A DNA stretch of 64,000 nt, from the NCBI RefSeq assembly GCF_023517775.1, contig NZ_CP082904.1:496001-560000 (forward strand). Direction: 5' to 3'. Position 1 is the first letter of the stretch. Each line of letters begins with the position of its first letter. The translations under genes and the position numbers were made by a program. This document shows positions 1 through 9,575 of this stretch, piece by piece. The notes beneath the pieces were generated by a model that worked only from the letters and a program-made list of their open reading frames with translations, ran no database searches and had not been told where the DNA came from. Source of the DNA: Mixta hanseatica. Lineage in GTDB: Bacteria > Pseudomonadota > Gammaproteobacteria > Enterobacterales > Enterobacteriaceae.

Positions 1-1
1 G

Positions 2-1048
2 CAGTGGCACGATACGCAGGTAACGCTACGGCAGTTAATGGCCGGCGGCATACAGGTTGACGCGCAAAGTAAGGAGATCAACGGCCAGCTAGATATTCCT
101 GCCAGCGGTCCGTGGCGCGCGCATCTTGGCTGGCTTTATTACAATCCTGAATGGAAAAGCAACAGCGACGCCTCTGGCACCGCATTGTCGCAGGAAAGCA
201 TGGCGATTAACTTTGCCGCCTGGCCGGCGTTGCAGATTAACTGTGACGAATGCTGGCTGCGCGGGCAAAAATTCGGCCGTATCCAGGCCAACCTGACGCC
301 GCAGAACGATACCTTAACCTTGACCAATGGCCTGGTGGATACCGGCAGTTCGCGTCTGAGCGTGAGCGGAGAGTGGGTGAATCGTGCTAATGAACAGCGC
401 ACCTCGCTTAAAGGCAAGCTGAGCGGCAGCAATATCAATAATGCGACCAACTGGTTCGGCGTCAATACGCCGCTGCGCGATGCGCCTTTTGCGCTGGAAT
501 ATGATTTGCACTGGCGCGCCGCGCCCTGGCAACCGTCGGAATCTTCATTGAGCGGGCTGCTGAAAACCCATTTTGGTAAAGGGCAAATCGCAGATGTCAG
601 TAGCGGACGCGCTGGCCAGCTGTTGCGTCTGGTGAGCTTCGATGCGCTATTGCGCAAGCTGCGTCTCGATTTTAACGATACCTTTAGCGAAGGCTTCTGG
701 TTTGACTCGATTAACGGCACGGCATGGATTAAAGATGGCGTGATGCAAACCGACAATTTACTGGTCGATGGCCTTGAGGCGGATATCGCCATGCAGGGCA
801 AGCTGGATCTGGTGCAGCGGCAGATCGATATGGAGGCGGTCGTCGCGCCTGAAATCTCGGCATCGGTAGGCGTCGCCACCGCATTCGTTATCAATCCCGT
901 GGTCGGCGCGGCGGTTTTCGCCGCCAGCAAAGTGCTGGCGCCGCTGTGGAACAAAATTTCGCTGCTGCGTTATCACATCAGCGGACCGATAGATAAGCCG
1001 GAAATTAACGAAGTGCTGCGTAAACCGCGCGAAAAGAGCGCGAAGTGA
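2..1048 (+). CDS. yhdP: AsmA-like inner-membrane protein YhdP, C-terminal part
   Basis: This is the 3' end of a much longer gene: the frame is open from base 2 through the left edge, so the 5' part is missing. About 349 residues remain. The end of the protein (hydrophobic stretch VGVATAFVINPVVGAAVF, then an ISGPIDKPEINEVLR tail) matches the C-terminus of YhdP. YhdP is one of the large AsmA-like proteins (with TamB and YdbH) that bridge the periplasm and move phospholipid towards the outer membrane; this is family knowledge. It lies 64 bp upstream of tldD in the same direction, as in E. coli. Nothing suggests damage. Confidence 0.9.
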   Translation, partial: QWHDTQVTLRQLMAGGIQVDAQSKEINGQLDIPASGPWRAHLGWLYYNPEWKSNSDASGTALSQESMAINFAAWPALQINCDECWLRGQKFGRIQANLTPQNDTLTLTNGLVDTGSSRLSVSGEWVNRANEQRTSLKGKLSGSNINNATNWFGVNTPLRDAPFALEYDLHWRAAPWQPSESSLSGLLKTHFGKGQIADVSSGRAGQLLRLVSFDALLRKLRLDFNDTFSEGFWFDSINGTAWIKDGVMQTDNLLVDGLEADIAMQGKLDLVQRQIDMEAVVAPEISASVGVATAFVINPVVGAAVFAASKVLAPLWNKISLLRYHISGPIDKPEINEVLRKPREKSAK

Positions 1049-1112
1049 ATTTGACGCCGCAGGGGAATTACCGCAGGCTATAGCAATAATGTCACACAAC
1101 GAGTGAGAAACG

Positions 1113-2558
1113 ATGAGTCTGAATCTGGTAAGTGAGCAATTGCTAACTGCGAACAACATCAATCAGCAGGATTTGTTCACCCTGCTTGGGCAGCTTTCAG
1201 AACGTCGCCTGGATTATGCCGACCTCTATTTCCAGTCCAGCTACCATGAGTCCTGGGTGCTGGAAGATCGCATCATTAAAGATGGCTCCTGGAATATCGA
1301 TCAGGGCGTTGGGGTACGCGCCGTTAGCGGTGAAAAAACCGGCTTCGCCTATGCCGATCAGATCACCCTGAACGCGCTGCAGCTGAGCGCTCAGGCCGCG
1401 CGCAGCATTGTACGCGAGCAGGGCAACGGCAAGGCGCAGGCGCTGGCGGCGGTAACGCACCCGGCGCTCTATCCCGCTTTCGATCCGTTACAAAGCCTGT
1501 CGCGTGAAGAAAAAATCGCCCTGCTGCACCGCGTCGATAGCGCGGCGCGCGCGGCGGATAAGCGCGTGCAGGAAGTCAGCGCCAGCCTGAGCGGCGTGTA
1601 TGAACTGGTGCTGGTGGCGGCCACCGACGGCACGTTGGCGGCAGACGTTCGTCCGCTGGTGCGCCTGTCGATAAGCGTACTGGTGGAAGAGGATGGTAAA
1701 CGCGAGCGCGGCGCCAGCGGCGGCGGCGGACGTACCGGCTATGATTTCTTCCTGGCTGATGAGGCAGGCGAAGTGCGGGCGGAGCGCTGGGCGCGCGAAG
1801 CGGTACGCATGGCGCTGGTCAATCTCTCCGCCGTAGCGGCGCCAGCGGGATCCATCCCGGTGGTACTGGGCGCTGGCTGGCCGGGCGTACTGCTGCACGA
1901 AGCGGTCGGGCATGGTCTGGAAGGCGATTTTAACCGTCGCGGCACCTCGATGTTCAGCGGTCAGATGGGCAAGCTGGTGGCCTCTGAACTTTGTACGGTG
2001 GTGGATGACGGTACGCTGGATGGCTTGCGTGGTTCGTTAGCGGTTGATGATGAAGGCGTGCCGGGCCAGTACAACGTGCTGATCGAAAACGGCGTACTGA
2101 AAGGCTATATGCAGGATAAGCTTAATGCGCGTCTGATGGGCGTTAAGCCCACCGGCAACGGCCGCCGCGAATCCTATGCGCATCTGCCGATGCCGCGTAT
2201 GACCAACACCTATATGCTGGCGGGGCAGTCTACGCCGCAGGAAATTATCGAAAGCGTCGATTATGGTCTTTATGCGCCTAACTTCGGCGGCGGCCAGGTG
2301 GATATCACCTCCGGCAAGTTTGTTTTCTCTACCTCAGAAGCTTATCTGATCGAAAAAGGGAAAGTGACGCGTCCGGTAAAAGGCGCCACCCTGATTGGCT
2401 CCGGTATTGAGGCGATGCAGCAGATCTCGATGGTTGGCAACGACCTGGCGCTGGATAAAGGCGTGGGCGTTTGCGGCAAAGAGGGGCAAAGCCTGCCGGT
2501 AGGCGTCGGCCAGCCGACGCTGAAACTGGATCGTTTGACCGTAGGCGGCACCGCCTGA
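1113..2558 (+). CDS. tldD: Metalloprotease subunit TldD
   Basis: The product has 481 residues, the normal size for TldD. The zinc-protease signature HEAVGH begins at residue 262, followed by the conserved EGDFNRRG segment; the C-terminal half has the glycine-rich repeats typical of the TldD/PmbA family. TldD works with TldE (PmbA) as a heterodimeric protease that trims unfolded peptides. Known roles are microcin B17 maturation and CcdA degradation. The gene follows yhdP and ends at a strong inverted repeat shared with the convergent aaeR. The partner pmbA is not in this window. Confidence 0.96.
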   Translation: MSLNLVSEQLLTANNINQQDLFTLLGQLSERRLDYADLYFQSSYHESWVLEDRIIKDGSWNIDQGVGVRAVSGEKTGFAYADQITLNALQLSAQAARSIVREQGNGKAQALAAVTHPALYPAFDPLQSLSREEKIALLHRVDSAARAADKRVQEVSASLSGVYELVLVAATDGTLAADVRPLVRLSISVLVEEDGKRERGASGGGGRTGYDFFLADEAGEVRAERWAREAVRMALVNLSAVAAPAGSIPVVLGAGWPGVLLHEAVGHGLEGDFNRRGTSMFSGQMGKLVASELCTVVDDGTLDGLRGSLAVDDEGVPGQYNVLIENGVLKGYMQDKLNARLMGVKPTGNGRRESYAHLPMPRMTNTYMLAGQSTPQEIIESVDYGLYAPNFGGGQVDITSGKFVFSTSEAYLIEKGKVTRPVKGATLIGSGIEAMQQISMVGNDLALDKGVGVCGKEGQSLPVGVGQPTLKLDRLTVGGTA

Positions 2559-2565
2559 TCCTTCT

Positions 2566-2590
2566 CCCCTGGCAGGCTCTCTGCCAGGGG
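2566..2590. terminator. Bidirectional terminator between tldD and aaeR
   Basis: A perfect 10-bp stem (CCCCTGGCAG / CTGCCAGGGG) with a 5-base loop lies between the convergent ends of tldD and aaeR. It is followed by ATTTAA on the plus side, so the U-tract is weak. Position and stem strength make it the likely end of both transcripts. Confidence 0.7.
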
Positions 2591-2592
2591 AT

Positions 2593-3513
2593 TTAACCGC
2601 TGTTGCGGTGCTCCTGATAGATTTCCGCCACCTTGTTAAACCAGGCGCTAAGGTAATCAATACAGACCTGCACCTTAAGCGGCAGTTTATCTTTCTGGGT
2701 ATAAAGCGCATACACCGGACGCGGATCTGACTGATAGCGGCTAAACAGAATCTCCACCTCACCCGCCTTAATCTCTTCAATCACCCACATCAGCGGAACA
2801 TAAGCGATGCCGCAGCCTGCCTTCAGCCAGCGGATCAGCGTTTGTGAATCATTAGTCACAAAGCGTCCCTGTGGCGAAAGATGGGTGCTGATCCCTTCCG
2901 GAGCGATCAGTTCGAAATCGCTGTCCGGCCGCACGCTGTATTCCAGCCAGGAAAAATTAGCGATATCGGCGGGTTTGTCGGGCGTACCGTGCTGCTCAAG
3001 ATAGTGTTTCGCGGCGCAAACCACCATCGGCATCGAGCCGAGGCGGCGGGAAAAGAGGCTGGAATCCTGTAACGCGCCGACCCGAATCACTACGTCCAGC
3101 CCGTCGGCAATCAGATCAGGAGCCGGAATGCCGGTGACCAGATTCACCGTCAGCCCGGGGTATTCCTGCAACATTTCCGCCGTCATGGTGGCCAGGACGT
3201 TTTGCGCCATGGTCGACGAGCTGCCGATGCGCAGCGTGCCAATCGGCGAGTTATTAAAAGCATACAGCTGTTCATGCACCTGATGCGCTTCCGTCAGCAT
3301 GCGGCGGCAGCCCTGATAATAGATGCGGCCCGCCTCGGTTAGCCCAATGCTGCGAGTGCTGCGGTTCAACAATTTAACCTGTAGTTCATCTTCCAGTTTG
3401 GAGACGATTTGGCTGATTGCCGAAACGCTCATATGCAACTGGCGCGCAGCGGCAGTAAATGACCCCAATTCAACCACTTTGGCAAAAACCGACATACCCT
3501 TGAGTCGTTCCAT
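2593..3513 (-). CDS. aaeR: LysR-type regulator AaeR
   Basis: This is a LysR-family regulator of 306 residues. The N-terminal winged helix-turn-helix spans about residues 1-60 (FAKVVELGSFTAAARQLHMS), and the rest is a periplasmic-binding-protein-like effector domain. It is divergent from aaeXAB with about 270 bp between, the same arrangement as E. coli, where AaeR activates aaeXAB in response to aromatic carboxylic acids such as p-hydroxybenzoate. The effector in this organism is inferred from synteny. A CRP-like palindrome lies just upstream of its start. Confidence 0.92.
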   Translation of the reverse strand: MERLKGMSVFAKVVELGSFTAAARQLHMSVSAISQIVSKLEDELQVKLLNRSTRSIGLTEAGRIYYQGCRRMLTEAHQVHEQLYAFNNSPIGTLRIGSSSTMAQNVLATMTAEMLQEYPGLTVNLVTGIPAPDLIADGLDVVIRVGALQDSSLFSRRLGSMPMVVCAAKHYLEQHGTPDKPADIANFSWLEYSVRPDSDFELIAPEGISTHLSPQGRFVTNDSQTLIRWLKAGCGIAYVPLMWVIEEIKAGEVEILFSRYQSDPRPVYALYTQKDKLPLKVQVCIDYLSAWFNKVAEIYQEHRNSG

Positions 3514-3528
3514 TATTCACTCTGGCTT

Positions 3529-3550
3529 AAAAGTGATTTAGATCACATTA
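3529..3550. promoter_or_regulatory. CRP-like binding site between aaeR and aaeX
   Basis: The core reads AGTGA-TTTAGA-TCACA, one mismatch from the CRP consensus TGTGA-N6-TCACA, and the flanks are A/T rich as in strong sites. It is 16-37 bp upstream of the aaeR start codon and about 240 bp from aaeX. It could control aaeR, aaeXAB or both. Binding is not shown by sequence alone. Confidence 0.5.
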
Positions 3551-3784
3551 TGTAGATAACTTATAGTCAGGCGCGTTACTATATGACGCCGGGTTGCCGT
3601 CTGGTAACTCACCTTTTGTGCCAGGACACTTAAGTACACGCTATGCTTTAGGTGCTGATATCCGTCTGACAGTGTACCTGTCGTCCGATCATCATCAACC
3701 CGTAATATGAAACCACCTGTATTTGCAGGCCGTTTCGTGCTGGCATAACGGTATGACCCGGTTACGTATTAATAAGGATAAAAG

Positions 3785-3988
3785 ATGAGTGTGTTACCGG
3801 TTATCGTCATATTTGGGCTCTCTTTCCCGCCCATATTTTTTGAAATCATTGTCTCGCTCTTGCTGTTCTGGCTGGTACGTCGCGTACTGCTGCCGGTCGG
3901 CCTGTATGATTTTGTCTGGCATCCGGCGCTATTTAATACCGCACTCTACTGCTGCCTGTTCTATTTAGTATCCTGTCTGTTCGTCTGA
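3785..3988 (+). CDS. aaeX: Small membrane protein AaeX
   Basis: A 67-residue hydrophobic protein with two predicted membrane segments (about 5-30 and 45-65). It is the first gene of aaeXAB: its TGA (3986-3988) overlaps the Shine-Dalgarno of aaeA and is 8 bp before the aaeA start. Size, hydrophobic profile and place match the DUF1656 protein AaeX. Its exact role is not known in E. coli. The ATG follows AAGGATAAAAG. Confidence 0.92.
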   Translation: MSVLPVIVIFGLSFPPIFFEIIVSLLLFWLVRRVLLPVGLYDFVWHPALFNTALYCCLFYLVSCLFV

Positions 3989-3996
3989 GGTTATAA

Positions 3997-4929
3997 GTGA
4001 AAGCTCTAATAAGAAAAATTGCGCGCTATGCCATTACCCTGATTCTGGTTGTTATCGCCGTGGTGGTTGTTTTCCGCGCCTGGGCTTTTTATACCGAATC
4101 GCCCTGGACTCGAGACGCTAAATTTACCGCTGACGTGGTGGCTATCGCCCCTGATGTCACCGGCCTGATTACTGACGTGCGCGTGCATGATAACCAGCTG
4201 GTGAAACAAGGCGATGTGCTGTTTACCATCGACCAGCCGCGTTTTGAGAAAGCGCTCGCAGAAGCGGAAGCGGATGTCCAGTATTACCAGGCGCTGGTTA
4301 GCGAGAAACGTCGCGAAGCGGCCCGCCGCAATCAGCTGGGCGTGATCGCCATGTCGCGTGAAGCGATCGAACAGTCTAATAACGATCTGCAAACCGCTGA
4401 ACATCAGCTGGCGAAGTCGCAGGCCTCGCGCGATCTGGCGAAGCTGGATCTGGATCGTACGGTGATCCGTGCGCCGGCCAACGGCTGGGTCACTAACCTT
4501 AACGTCTTTACCGGCGAGTTTATTACGCGTGGCACCACTTCGGTGGCGTTGGTAAAACAGAACTCTTACTACGTGATGGCCTATATGGAAGAGACCAAGC
4601 TGGAAGGCGTTCGCCCCGGCTACCGTGCGGAGATCACGCCGCTGGGCAGCGATCGTGTGCTGCGCGGTACGGTTGATTCAGTGGCCGCTGGCGTGACCAA
4701 CAGTAGCAGCAGCGTGGACAGCAAAGGCATGGCGACCATCGATTCCAATCTAGAGTGGGTGCGTCTGGCGCAGCGCGTGCCGGTTAAAATCCTGCTTGAT
4801 CAACAGCCAGGTAACCTCTATCCGGCGGGTACCACCGCCACTATCGTGGTGACCGGTGAGAATGATCGCGAGCAGAAGCCTGAATCTCCGCTGACCCGGC
4901 TGCTGCATCGCCTGCGTGAGTTCGGTTAA
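3997..4929 (+). CDS. aaeA: Aromatic acid efflux pump, membrane fusion protein AaeA
   Basis: A 310-residue HlyD/EmrA-type periplasmic adaptor. It has one N-terminal membrane anchor (about residues 10-30), then a lipoyl-like half ([20 protein letters not shown]), an alpha-helical hairpin rich in Ala/Glu/Gln (about 85-150) and the second lipoyl half ([12 protein letters not shown]). It starts with GTG at 3997, preceded by TGAGG at good spacing. It joins the inner-membrane AaeB to the cell exterior and exports p-hydroxybenzoate and related acids. It is co-transcribed with aaeX and aaeB. Confidence 0.95.
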   Translation: MKALIRKIARYAITLILVVIAVVVVFRAWAFYTESPWTRDAKFTADVVAIAPDVTGLITDVRVHDNQLVKQGDVLFTIDQPRFEKALAEAEADVQYYQALVSEKRREAARRNQLGVIAMSREAIEQSNNDLQTAEHQLAKSQASRDLAKLDLDRTVIRAPANGWVTNLNVFTGEFITRGTTSVALVKQNSYYVMAYMEETKLEGVRPGYRAEITPLGSDRVLRGTVDSVAAGVTNSSSSVDSKGMATIDSNLEWVRLAQRVPVKILLDQQPGNLYPAGTTATIVVTGENDREQKPESPLTRLLHRLREFG

Positions 4930-4940
4930 GCGAGGGCGTG

Positions 4941-6905
4941 ATGCAACTCGAACGGTTACGCTTTCCGGTTAAACTGACTTTTGCCGTCCTGACGGCGCTA
5001 CTGATCGGCTTTCACTTCAATCTGGAAACGCCGCGCTGGGCGGTGATGACCGCCGGCATCGTCGCAGGCGGTACCGCCTTTGCCGCCGGGGGCGATCCTT
5101 ACTCCGGCGCGCTGCGCCATCGCGGCATGCTGCGTATTATTGGCACCTTTCTGGGCTGCCTGGCGGCGCTGGTGATTATGATCGCCACCATCCGCGCACC
5201 GGTGGTGATGATGCTGCTCTGCTGTATCTGGGCGGGTTTCTGCGTCTGGGTTTCTTCATTGATGCGGGTTGAAAACTCCTATGCGCTGGGGCTGGCGGGC
5301 TATACCGCGCTGATTATCGTGGTCAGCGTTGATTTAACCGCCGGCACGCCGATGCTGGCTCCGCAGTTTGCGGTAGAACGCTGCAGCGAGATTGTGATTG
5401 GCATCATCTCGGCGATTTTGGCGGATATGGTGTTCTCGCCGCGCTCAATCAAAAAGGTAATAGATAAAGAGATCGAATCGCTGCTGCTGGATCACTATCG
5501 TCTATTGCAGCTTTGCGTGGCCCATGGCGATAAGGAAGAGGTAGATAAGGCGTGGGGCAACCTGGTGCGTCGGACCACCACCCTTAATGGTATGCGCAGC
5601 CAGTTGAATATGGAATCGTCACGCTGGCAGCGGGCAAACCGCCGTTTGAAAGGGATGCATACGCTGTCGCTGACGCTGATTACCCAGGCGGCGGAAACCT
5701 TTTTGATCCAAAATTCCCGCCCGGAATATATTCCACCGCAGTATCGGCTGCTGCTGGAAAAAGAGGTGAATAACCTTAACGACCTGCACAAGCATCTGAA
5801 AAATTTACGCCGCGTGATAAGCGCCTCGGGCAGCAAAAGCACGCCGATTACGCTGGGTAGCTGGGTTGGGGCCGCAACGCAGTATTTGATGCTGTTAAAA
5901 GGGGTGCAAACCAACAGCAGCATCAGTCAGCAGGAAGAAGGGCTGCTGAACAATGAGGTGGAAGTTGTGCGCGCGCGCTCCGCGGAGACCCATCATGCGA
6001 TGATTAACGGTATCCGAACTTTCGTGGCTACCGCGCTGGGTACGCTGTTCTGGTTATACAGCGGCTGGACCTCCGGCAGCGGCTGTATGTTGATGCTGGC
6101 GGTGATTACCGCGCTGGCGATGCGGGCGCCCAACCCTCTGATGATGGCGAAAGACTTCCTTTACGGTATGACGGTGGCGGTCCCGCTGGGGGCGCTCTAC
6201 TTCATGTTGATTATGCCCTCTACGCAGCAGAGTATGCTGCTGCTGTGCATCGCTATCGGCGCGCTGGCGTTTGTCGCCGGGATCTTTATTCAGCGACGGC
6301 AACTGGGCACGCTCGGGGCATTTGTCGGCACGCTGAATGTCCTGGTGTTGGATAACCCGATGTCGTTCTCGGTGGACGCATTTCTGGATAACGCGCTGGG
6401 CCAGGTGATCGGCTGTTTCGTGGCGCTGATGGTCATCCTGATTATTCGCGATAAATCGCGCGCGCGCACCGGCCGCACGCTGCTGAACCGCTTTATGTAT
6501 GCGGCGGTATCGGCGCTGACCACCAACCCCGCGCGACGTAAAGAGAACCATCTGCCCGCGCTGTATCAGCAGCTGTTTTTACTGTTGAACCTGTTCCCCG
6601 GCGATATTGATAAATACCGGCTGGCGCTGACGTTGATTATTGGCCATCAGCGCCTGCGTAACGCTGAGATCCCGGTGAATGCCGATCTCTCCGCGTTTCA
6701 TAAGCAGCTACGCTATACTGCTGACCGGGTGATTGCTTCACGTAGCGATGAAAAACGACGTTACTACTATCACAAGCTGCTGCGCGAGTTTGATACCTAT
6801 CAGGAAAAGCTCCAGCAGTACCAGGCGCCGCTAAGCGTGACCGAGCCGGTGAAGCGTCTGGCCGATATGCTGAAAAAATATCAGAATACCCTGATCAATA
6901 TTTGA
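4941..6905 (+). CDS. aaeB: Aromatic acid efflux pump, inner-membrane protein AaeB
   Basis: A 654-residue FUSC/DUF3573-type transporter with two blocks of membrane helices (about residues 15-165 and 355-490), each followed by a cytoplasmic domain. Strings such as [19 protein letters not shown] and [18 protein letters not shown] identify AaeB. ATG 4941 is preferred over the adjacent GTG at 4938, because GAGG at 4933-4936 is too close to the GTG. The gene starts 11 bp after aaeA and ends at a strong terminator. It is proposed to act as a relief valve for toxic aromatic acids. Confidence 0.95.
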   Translation: MQLERLRFPVKLTFAVLTALLIGFHFNLETPRWAVMTAGIVAGGTAFAAGGDPYSGALRHRGMLRIIGTFLGCLAALVIMIATIRAPVVMMLLCCIWAGFCVWVSSLMRVENSYALGLAGYTALIIVVSVDLTAGTPMLAPQFAVERCSEIVIGIISAILADMVFSPRSIKKVIDKEIESLLLDHYRLLQLCVAHGDKEEVDKAWGNLVRRTTTLNGMRSQLNMESSRWQRANRRLKGMHTLSLTLITQAAETFLIQNSRPEYIPPQYRLLLEKEVNNLNDLHKHLKNLRRVISASGSKSTPITLGSWVGAATQYLMLLKGVQTNSSISQQEEGLLNNEVEVVRARSAETHHAMINGIRTFVATALGTLFWLYSGWTSGSGCMLMLAVITALAMRAPNPLMMAKDFLYGMTVAVPLGALYFMLIMPSTQQSMLLLCIAIGALAFVAGIFIQRRQLGTLGAFVGTLNVLVLDNPMSFSVDAFLDNALGQVIGCFVALMVILIIRDKSRARTGRTLLNRFMYAAVSALTTNPARRKENHLPALYQQLFLLLNLFPGDIDKYRLALTLIIGHQRLRNAEIPVNADLSAFHKQLRYTADRVIASRSDEKRRYYYHKLLREFDTYQEKLQQYQAPLSVTEPVKRLADMLKKYQNTLINI

Positions 6906-6912
6906 TCCTGCC

Positions 6913-6939
6913 GCCGGTGCCTTCTGGCACCGGCTTTTT
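6913..6939 (+). terminator. Terminator after aaeXAB
   Basis: A 9-bp perfect stem (GCCGGTGCC / GGCACCGGC) with a TTCT loop is followed by five T. It begins 8 bp after the aaeB stop and separates the efflux operon from the aldehyde dehydrogenase gene. Confidence 0.88.
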
Positions 6940-7034
6940 GCCTGTTTTCCCTGTTTCCTGCTGCGCTGAAACCAGAGGCCTGAGCTTTGCCAACTATACT
7001 TGGCACAACAGGATGACAAAAACAGGAGCGTAAA

Positions 7035-8486
7035 ATGTCCCATTCCCTGCAAGATCACGAATTATTCCAGACGGGCTGTCTGATTAACGGCCAGTGGCAA
7101 ACCCTGAGCGAAACCTTTGACGTGCTTAATCCAGCCAGCGGAGAAGTGATTGCCCGCGTTGCTAAAGGCGGTAAGCGCGAAACCGAACAGGCTATTGCCG
7201 CAGCCGAGCGCGCATTTCCCGCCTGGCGCGCCCTGACGGCGAAGCAGCGCTCGGAAATCCTTTACCGCTGGTATCAGCTGATGATCGAAAATAAACGCTG
7301 GCTGGGGCAGTTGATGACCGCTGAACAGGGGAAACCGCTGAAAGAGGCGGAAGGCGAAGTGGAATATGCCGCCAGCTTTATTCAGTGGTTTGCCGAGCAG
7401 GCCAAGCGCGTTAATGGCGAAATCATCCCACCGGCTAAAAGCGGCGCGCGCATTCTGGCGACGCGTGGACCGATCGGCGTAGTCGCGGCGATTACCCCAT
7501 GGAATTTCCCGATGGCGATGCTGACGCGCAAGCTTGGCCCGGCGCTGGCGGCCGGCTGTACCGGCATTATCAAACCGGCCAACAACACGCCGCTTTCCGC
7601 TTTTGCCCTGCTGGCGCTGGCGCAAAAGGCAGGCGTGCCCGATGGCGTATTGAATGGCGTAGCCGGCGATACGCACGCCATCAGCGACGCCATTATGGCC
7701 AGCAGCGCGGTACGCAAAATCTCTTTTACCGGCTCCACCGCCGTAGGCAAAACGCTGATGCGTAACGCCGCGGAAACGATGAAAAAAATCTCAATGGAGC
7801 TGGGCGGCAACGCGCCTTATATCGTCTTTGAGGATGCGGATATCGATGCAGCAGTGCAGGGAGCGGTCGCCAATAAATTCCGTAATGCCGGGCAGGTATG
7901 CGTTAGCGTAAATCGCTTTTTTATTCACGAAGCAGTTTACGATCGTTTCGTTAATCAGCTGGCAGAAGAAGTCAGCAAGCTGAAAGTTGGTAACGGCATG
8001 GATGAGGGCGTGGTGGTAGGGCCGTTAATCAATGCTGCAGCGGTAGATAAAGTAGAGGAGCACGTTAAAGATGCGCAGGCGAAGGGGGGACGTATTGTCA
8101 CTGGCGGCGCGCGACATGCTTTGGGCGGCAATTTTTGGCAGCCAACAGTCATTGCCGATGCCAGTGAAGAGATGAAGCTATCACGGGAAGAGACCTTCGG
8201 CCCGGTCGCGGCCTGTTTTCGTTTTAGCGATGAGGATGAGGTTATCCGCCGGGCAAACGCCACGGAGTATGGCCTGGCCGCCTACTTTTATACGCAAAAT
8301 TTGCAGCGGGTGTTTCGCGTCTCCTCTGCGCTGGAAAGCGGCATGATTGGTATCAACGAATGCGCAGTATCCACCGAGCTGGCACCTTTCGGCGGCGTAA
8401 AAGAGTCCGGGCTGGGACGCGAAGGCTCAGTATTAGGTATGGAAGAGTATCTGGAAGTAAAAGCCCTGCATATCGGTGGTCTGTAA
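7035..8486 (+). CDS. gabD: NAD(P)-dependent aldehyde dehydrogenase, GabD-like
   Basis: A 483-residue aldehyde dehydrogenase closest in appearance to succinate-semialdehyde dehydrogenase GabD. The motifs include ITPWNFP in the cofactor fold, [12 protein letters not shown], the general base Glu255 in MELGGN and the catalytic Cys289 in AGQVCV. GabD oxidises succinate semialdehyde to succinate in GABA breakdown. No gabT or gabP lies nearby, so the substrate may differ. In E. coli nothing lies between aaeB and yhcO, so this gene is extra at this site. It has its own upstream region after the aaeB terminator. The family is clear; gabD as the exact orthologue is less sure. Confidence 0.75.
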   Translation: MSHSLQDHELFQTGCLINGQWQTLSETFDVLNPASGEVIARVAKGGKRETEQAIAAAERAFPAWRALTAKQRSEILYRWYQLMIENKRWLGQLMTAEQGKPLKEAEGEVEYAASFIQWFAEQAKRVNGEIIPPAKSGARILATRGPIGVVAAITPWNFPMAMLTRKLGPALAAGCTGIIKPANNTPLSAFALLALAQKAGVPDGVLNGVAGDTHAISDAIMASSAVRKISFTGSTAVGKTLMRNAAETMKKISMELGGNAPYIVFEDADIDAAVQGAVANKFRNAGQVCVSVNRFFIHEAVYDRFVNQLAEEVSKLKVGNGMDEGVVVGPLINAAAVDKVEEHVKDAQAKGGRIVTGGARHALGGNFWQPTVIADASEEMKLSREETFGPVAACFRFSDEDEVIRRANATEYGLAAYFYTQNLQRVFRVSSALESGMIGINECAVSTELAPFGGVKESGLGREGSVLGMEEYLEVKALHIGGL

Positions 8487-8492
8487 GCAGAT

Positions 8493-8510
8493 TGGGCGCT
8501 CAGGCGCCCA
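8493..8510 (+). terminator. Hairpin between gabD-like gene and yhcO
   Basis: A perfect 7-bp stem, TGGGCGC / GCGCCCA, with a TCAG loop. There is no real T-run (GTTGCG follows), so it may be a weak terminator or an mRNA-stabilising hairpin rather than a full stop. Confidence 0.4.
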
Positions 8511-8533
8511 GTTGCGTATTAAGGAGCAGCCGC

Positions 8534-8821
8534 ATGAAAAAAGAGATTTTCGACTTTGATGAGATTGTCGATCAGGCGCATTTTTATCGCCAGTTCAGCG
8601 AACGCTTTGCGCTTAACGATCGGTTAATTGTGGATCTGGATTCATTATGGGATGCCGTCACCCAATCGCAGCTGCCGTTACCGGTAGAAATTGAGTTCAT
8701 TCATTTAGGCGCCGGCCAAAAACGCCGCTATGGCGCGTTGATTTTACTGTTTGATGAGGCGGAAGAGGAGCTGGAAGGTCAGCTGCGTTTTAATGTCCGC
8801 CAGTCGAAAAAAAGCCAATAA
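8534..8821 (+). CDS. yhcO: Barstar-family protein YhcO
   Basis: A 95-residue protein with the barstar (ribonuclease inhibitor-like) fold. The segments [20 protein letters not shown] and [15 protein letters not shown] match YhcO. I use ATG 8534, preceded by AAGGAGC; the longer open frame upstream runs through the end of the aldehyde dehydrogenase gene in another phase. No barnase-like ribonuclease gene is adjacent, and the physiological target of YhcO is not established. In E. coli it sits next to yhcN and aaeB, as here. Confidence 0.92.
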   Translation: MKKEIFDFDEIVDQAHFYRQFSERFALNDRLIVDLDSLWDAVTQSQLPLPVEIEFIHLGAGQKRRYGALILLFDEAEEELEGQLRFNVRQSKKSQ

Positions 8822-8844
8822 AAAAGGCCCCAAACAGCAGGGCC
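8820..8844 (-). terminator. Terminator of the yhcN locus
   Basis: Read leftward, GGCCC-loop-GGGCC is followed by a run of T (bases 8825 down to 8820). It ends transcripts arriving from the yhcN genes and overlaps the yhcO stop codon. A second perfect hairpin, CGTCAG-CAG-CTGACG at 8852-8866, lies just upstream of it. Confidence 0.65.
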
Positions 8845-8923
8845 AAAGGGTTCGTCAGCAGCTGACGAGGAATTGCTTATAGAATTTTACTGGCGTTAAT
8901 TTTCAGACCTTCAGGCTCGCTAA

Positions 8924-9193
8924 TTATTTATAGATTTCAGCGGTAGCGTGGTAGTTACCGTTGGCATAAGCCTCAACAACACGGTAAGCAGACGCGCCTT
9001 CTTTATCCGCTTTCTGCGACAGATGTTGGCGAATTGCAGTTGGGCTGGCATCGATACCGCTAACGGAAATGGTGCCAATTGGCTGCAGGTTTTGGCTGGC
9101 GACGTCTTGTTGCGTGACCAGATCGGCCGCGGCTACGCCGAATGAAAGCAGTGAGGCCAGACCTAAAGCGGCAAAGGTAAATGTAGTTTTCAT
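8924..9193 (-). CDS. yhcN: YhcN-type periplasmic DUF1471 protein, copy 1
   Basis: An 89-residue protein with a clear Sec signal peptide (MKTTFTFAALGLASLLSFGVAAA, cleavage after about residue 22) and a mature DUF1471/BhsA-type domain (GTISVSGIDASP ... KADKEGASAYRV ... ATAEIYK). Members of this family are stress-induced periplasmic or outer-membrane proteins. E. coli YhcN is linked to acid and peroxide stress. The gene lies next to yhcO as in E. coli, and a related copy lies 118 bp upstream in the same direction. Confidence 0.9.
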   Translation of the reverse strand: MKTTFTFAALGLASLLSFGVAAADLVTQQDVASQNLQPIGTISVSGIDASPTAIRQHLSQKADKEGASAYRVVEAYANGNYHATAEIYK

Positions 9194-9311
9194 CTCTTAC
9201 TCCTGAATATGGGTGTTATGGCAGCCTGGATGGCTTGATAGCGATTATTATTTCTGGGGCTGCCTGGGTCGTTCATCGGGTAAAGCGGTTTACAACCGGA
9301 TTAGGTTCCGC

Positions 9312-9575
9312 TTATTTATACAGTTCAGCAGTGACGTGATAGTTATCGTTGTTACGCGCTTCGATAATGCGATACGCACTGGCGCCCTGACGTTCGGCTT
9401 TTGCCTGCAGCGCCTGATGAATATCCATCGGCGTACCTGCTACACCACTCACGCTTACCGTACCCACAGACTGCAGATTTTGCGCCTGCTCTGCGTTAAT
9501 GGATTCTGCGGCAAAAGCGCCAAATGACAGGGTAGAAAGAAGCCCTACGGCTGCGATGGTAGTTTTAATGTTCAT
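9312..9575 (-). CDS. YhcN-type periplasmic DUF1471 protein, copy 2
   Basis: An 87-residue paralogue of the neighbouring yhcN. It has a signal peptide (MNIKTTIAAVGLLSTLSFGAFAA) and the same mature pattern (GTVSVSGVAGTPMDIHQALQAKAERQGASAYRIIEA ... VTAELYK). The two mature domains are clearly related but well diverged, so the duplication is not recent or each has its own role. E. coli has one yhcN at this locus. It is probably the first gene of a two-gene leftward unit. A CRP-like palindrome lies about 40 bp upstream. Confidence 0.88.
   Translation of the reverse strand: MNIKTTIAAVGLLSTLSFGAFAAESINAEQAQNLQSVGTVSVSGVAGTPMDIHQALQAKAERQGASAYRIIEARNNDNYHVTAELYK

Noticed and set aside
8534..8821. 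Toxin-antitoxin pair involving the barstar-like protein
   Set aside because: No ribonuclease gene is adjacent; the gene is the conserved yhcO.
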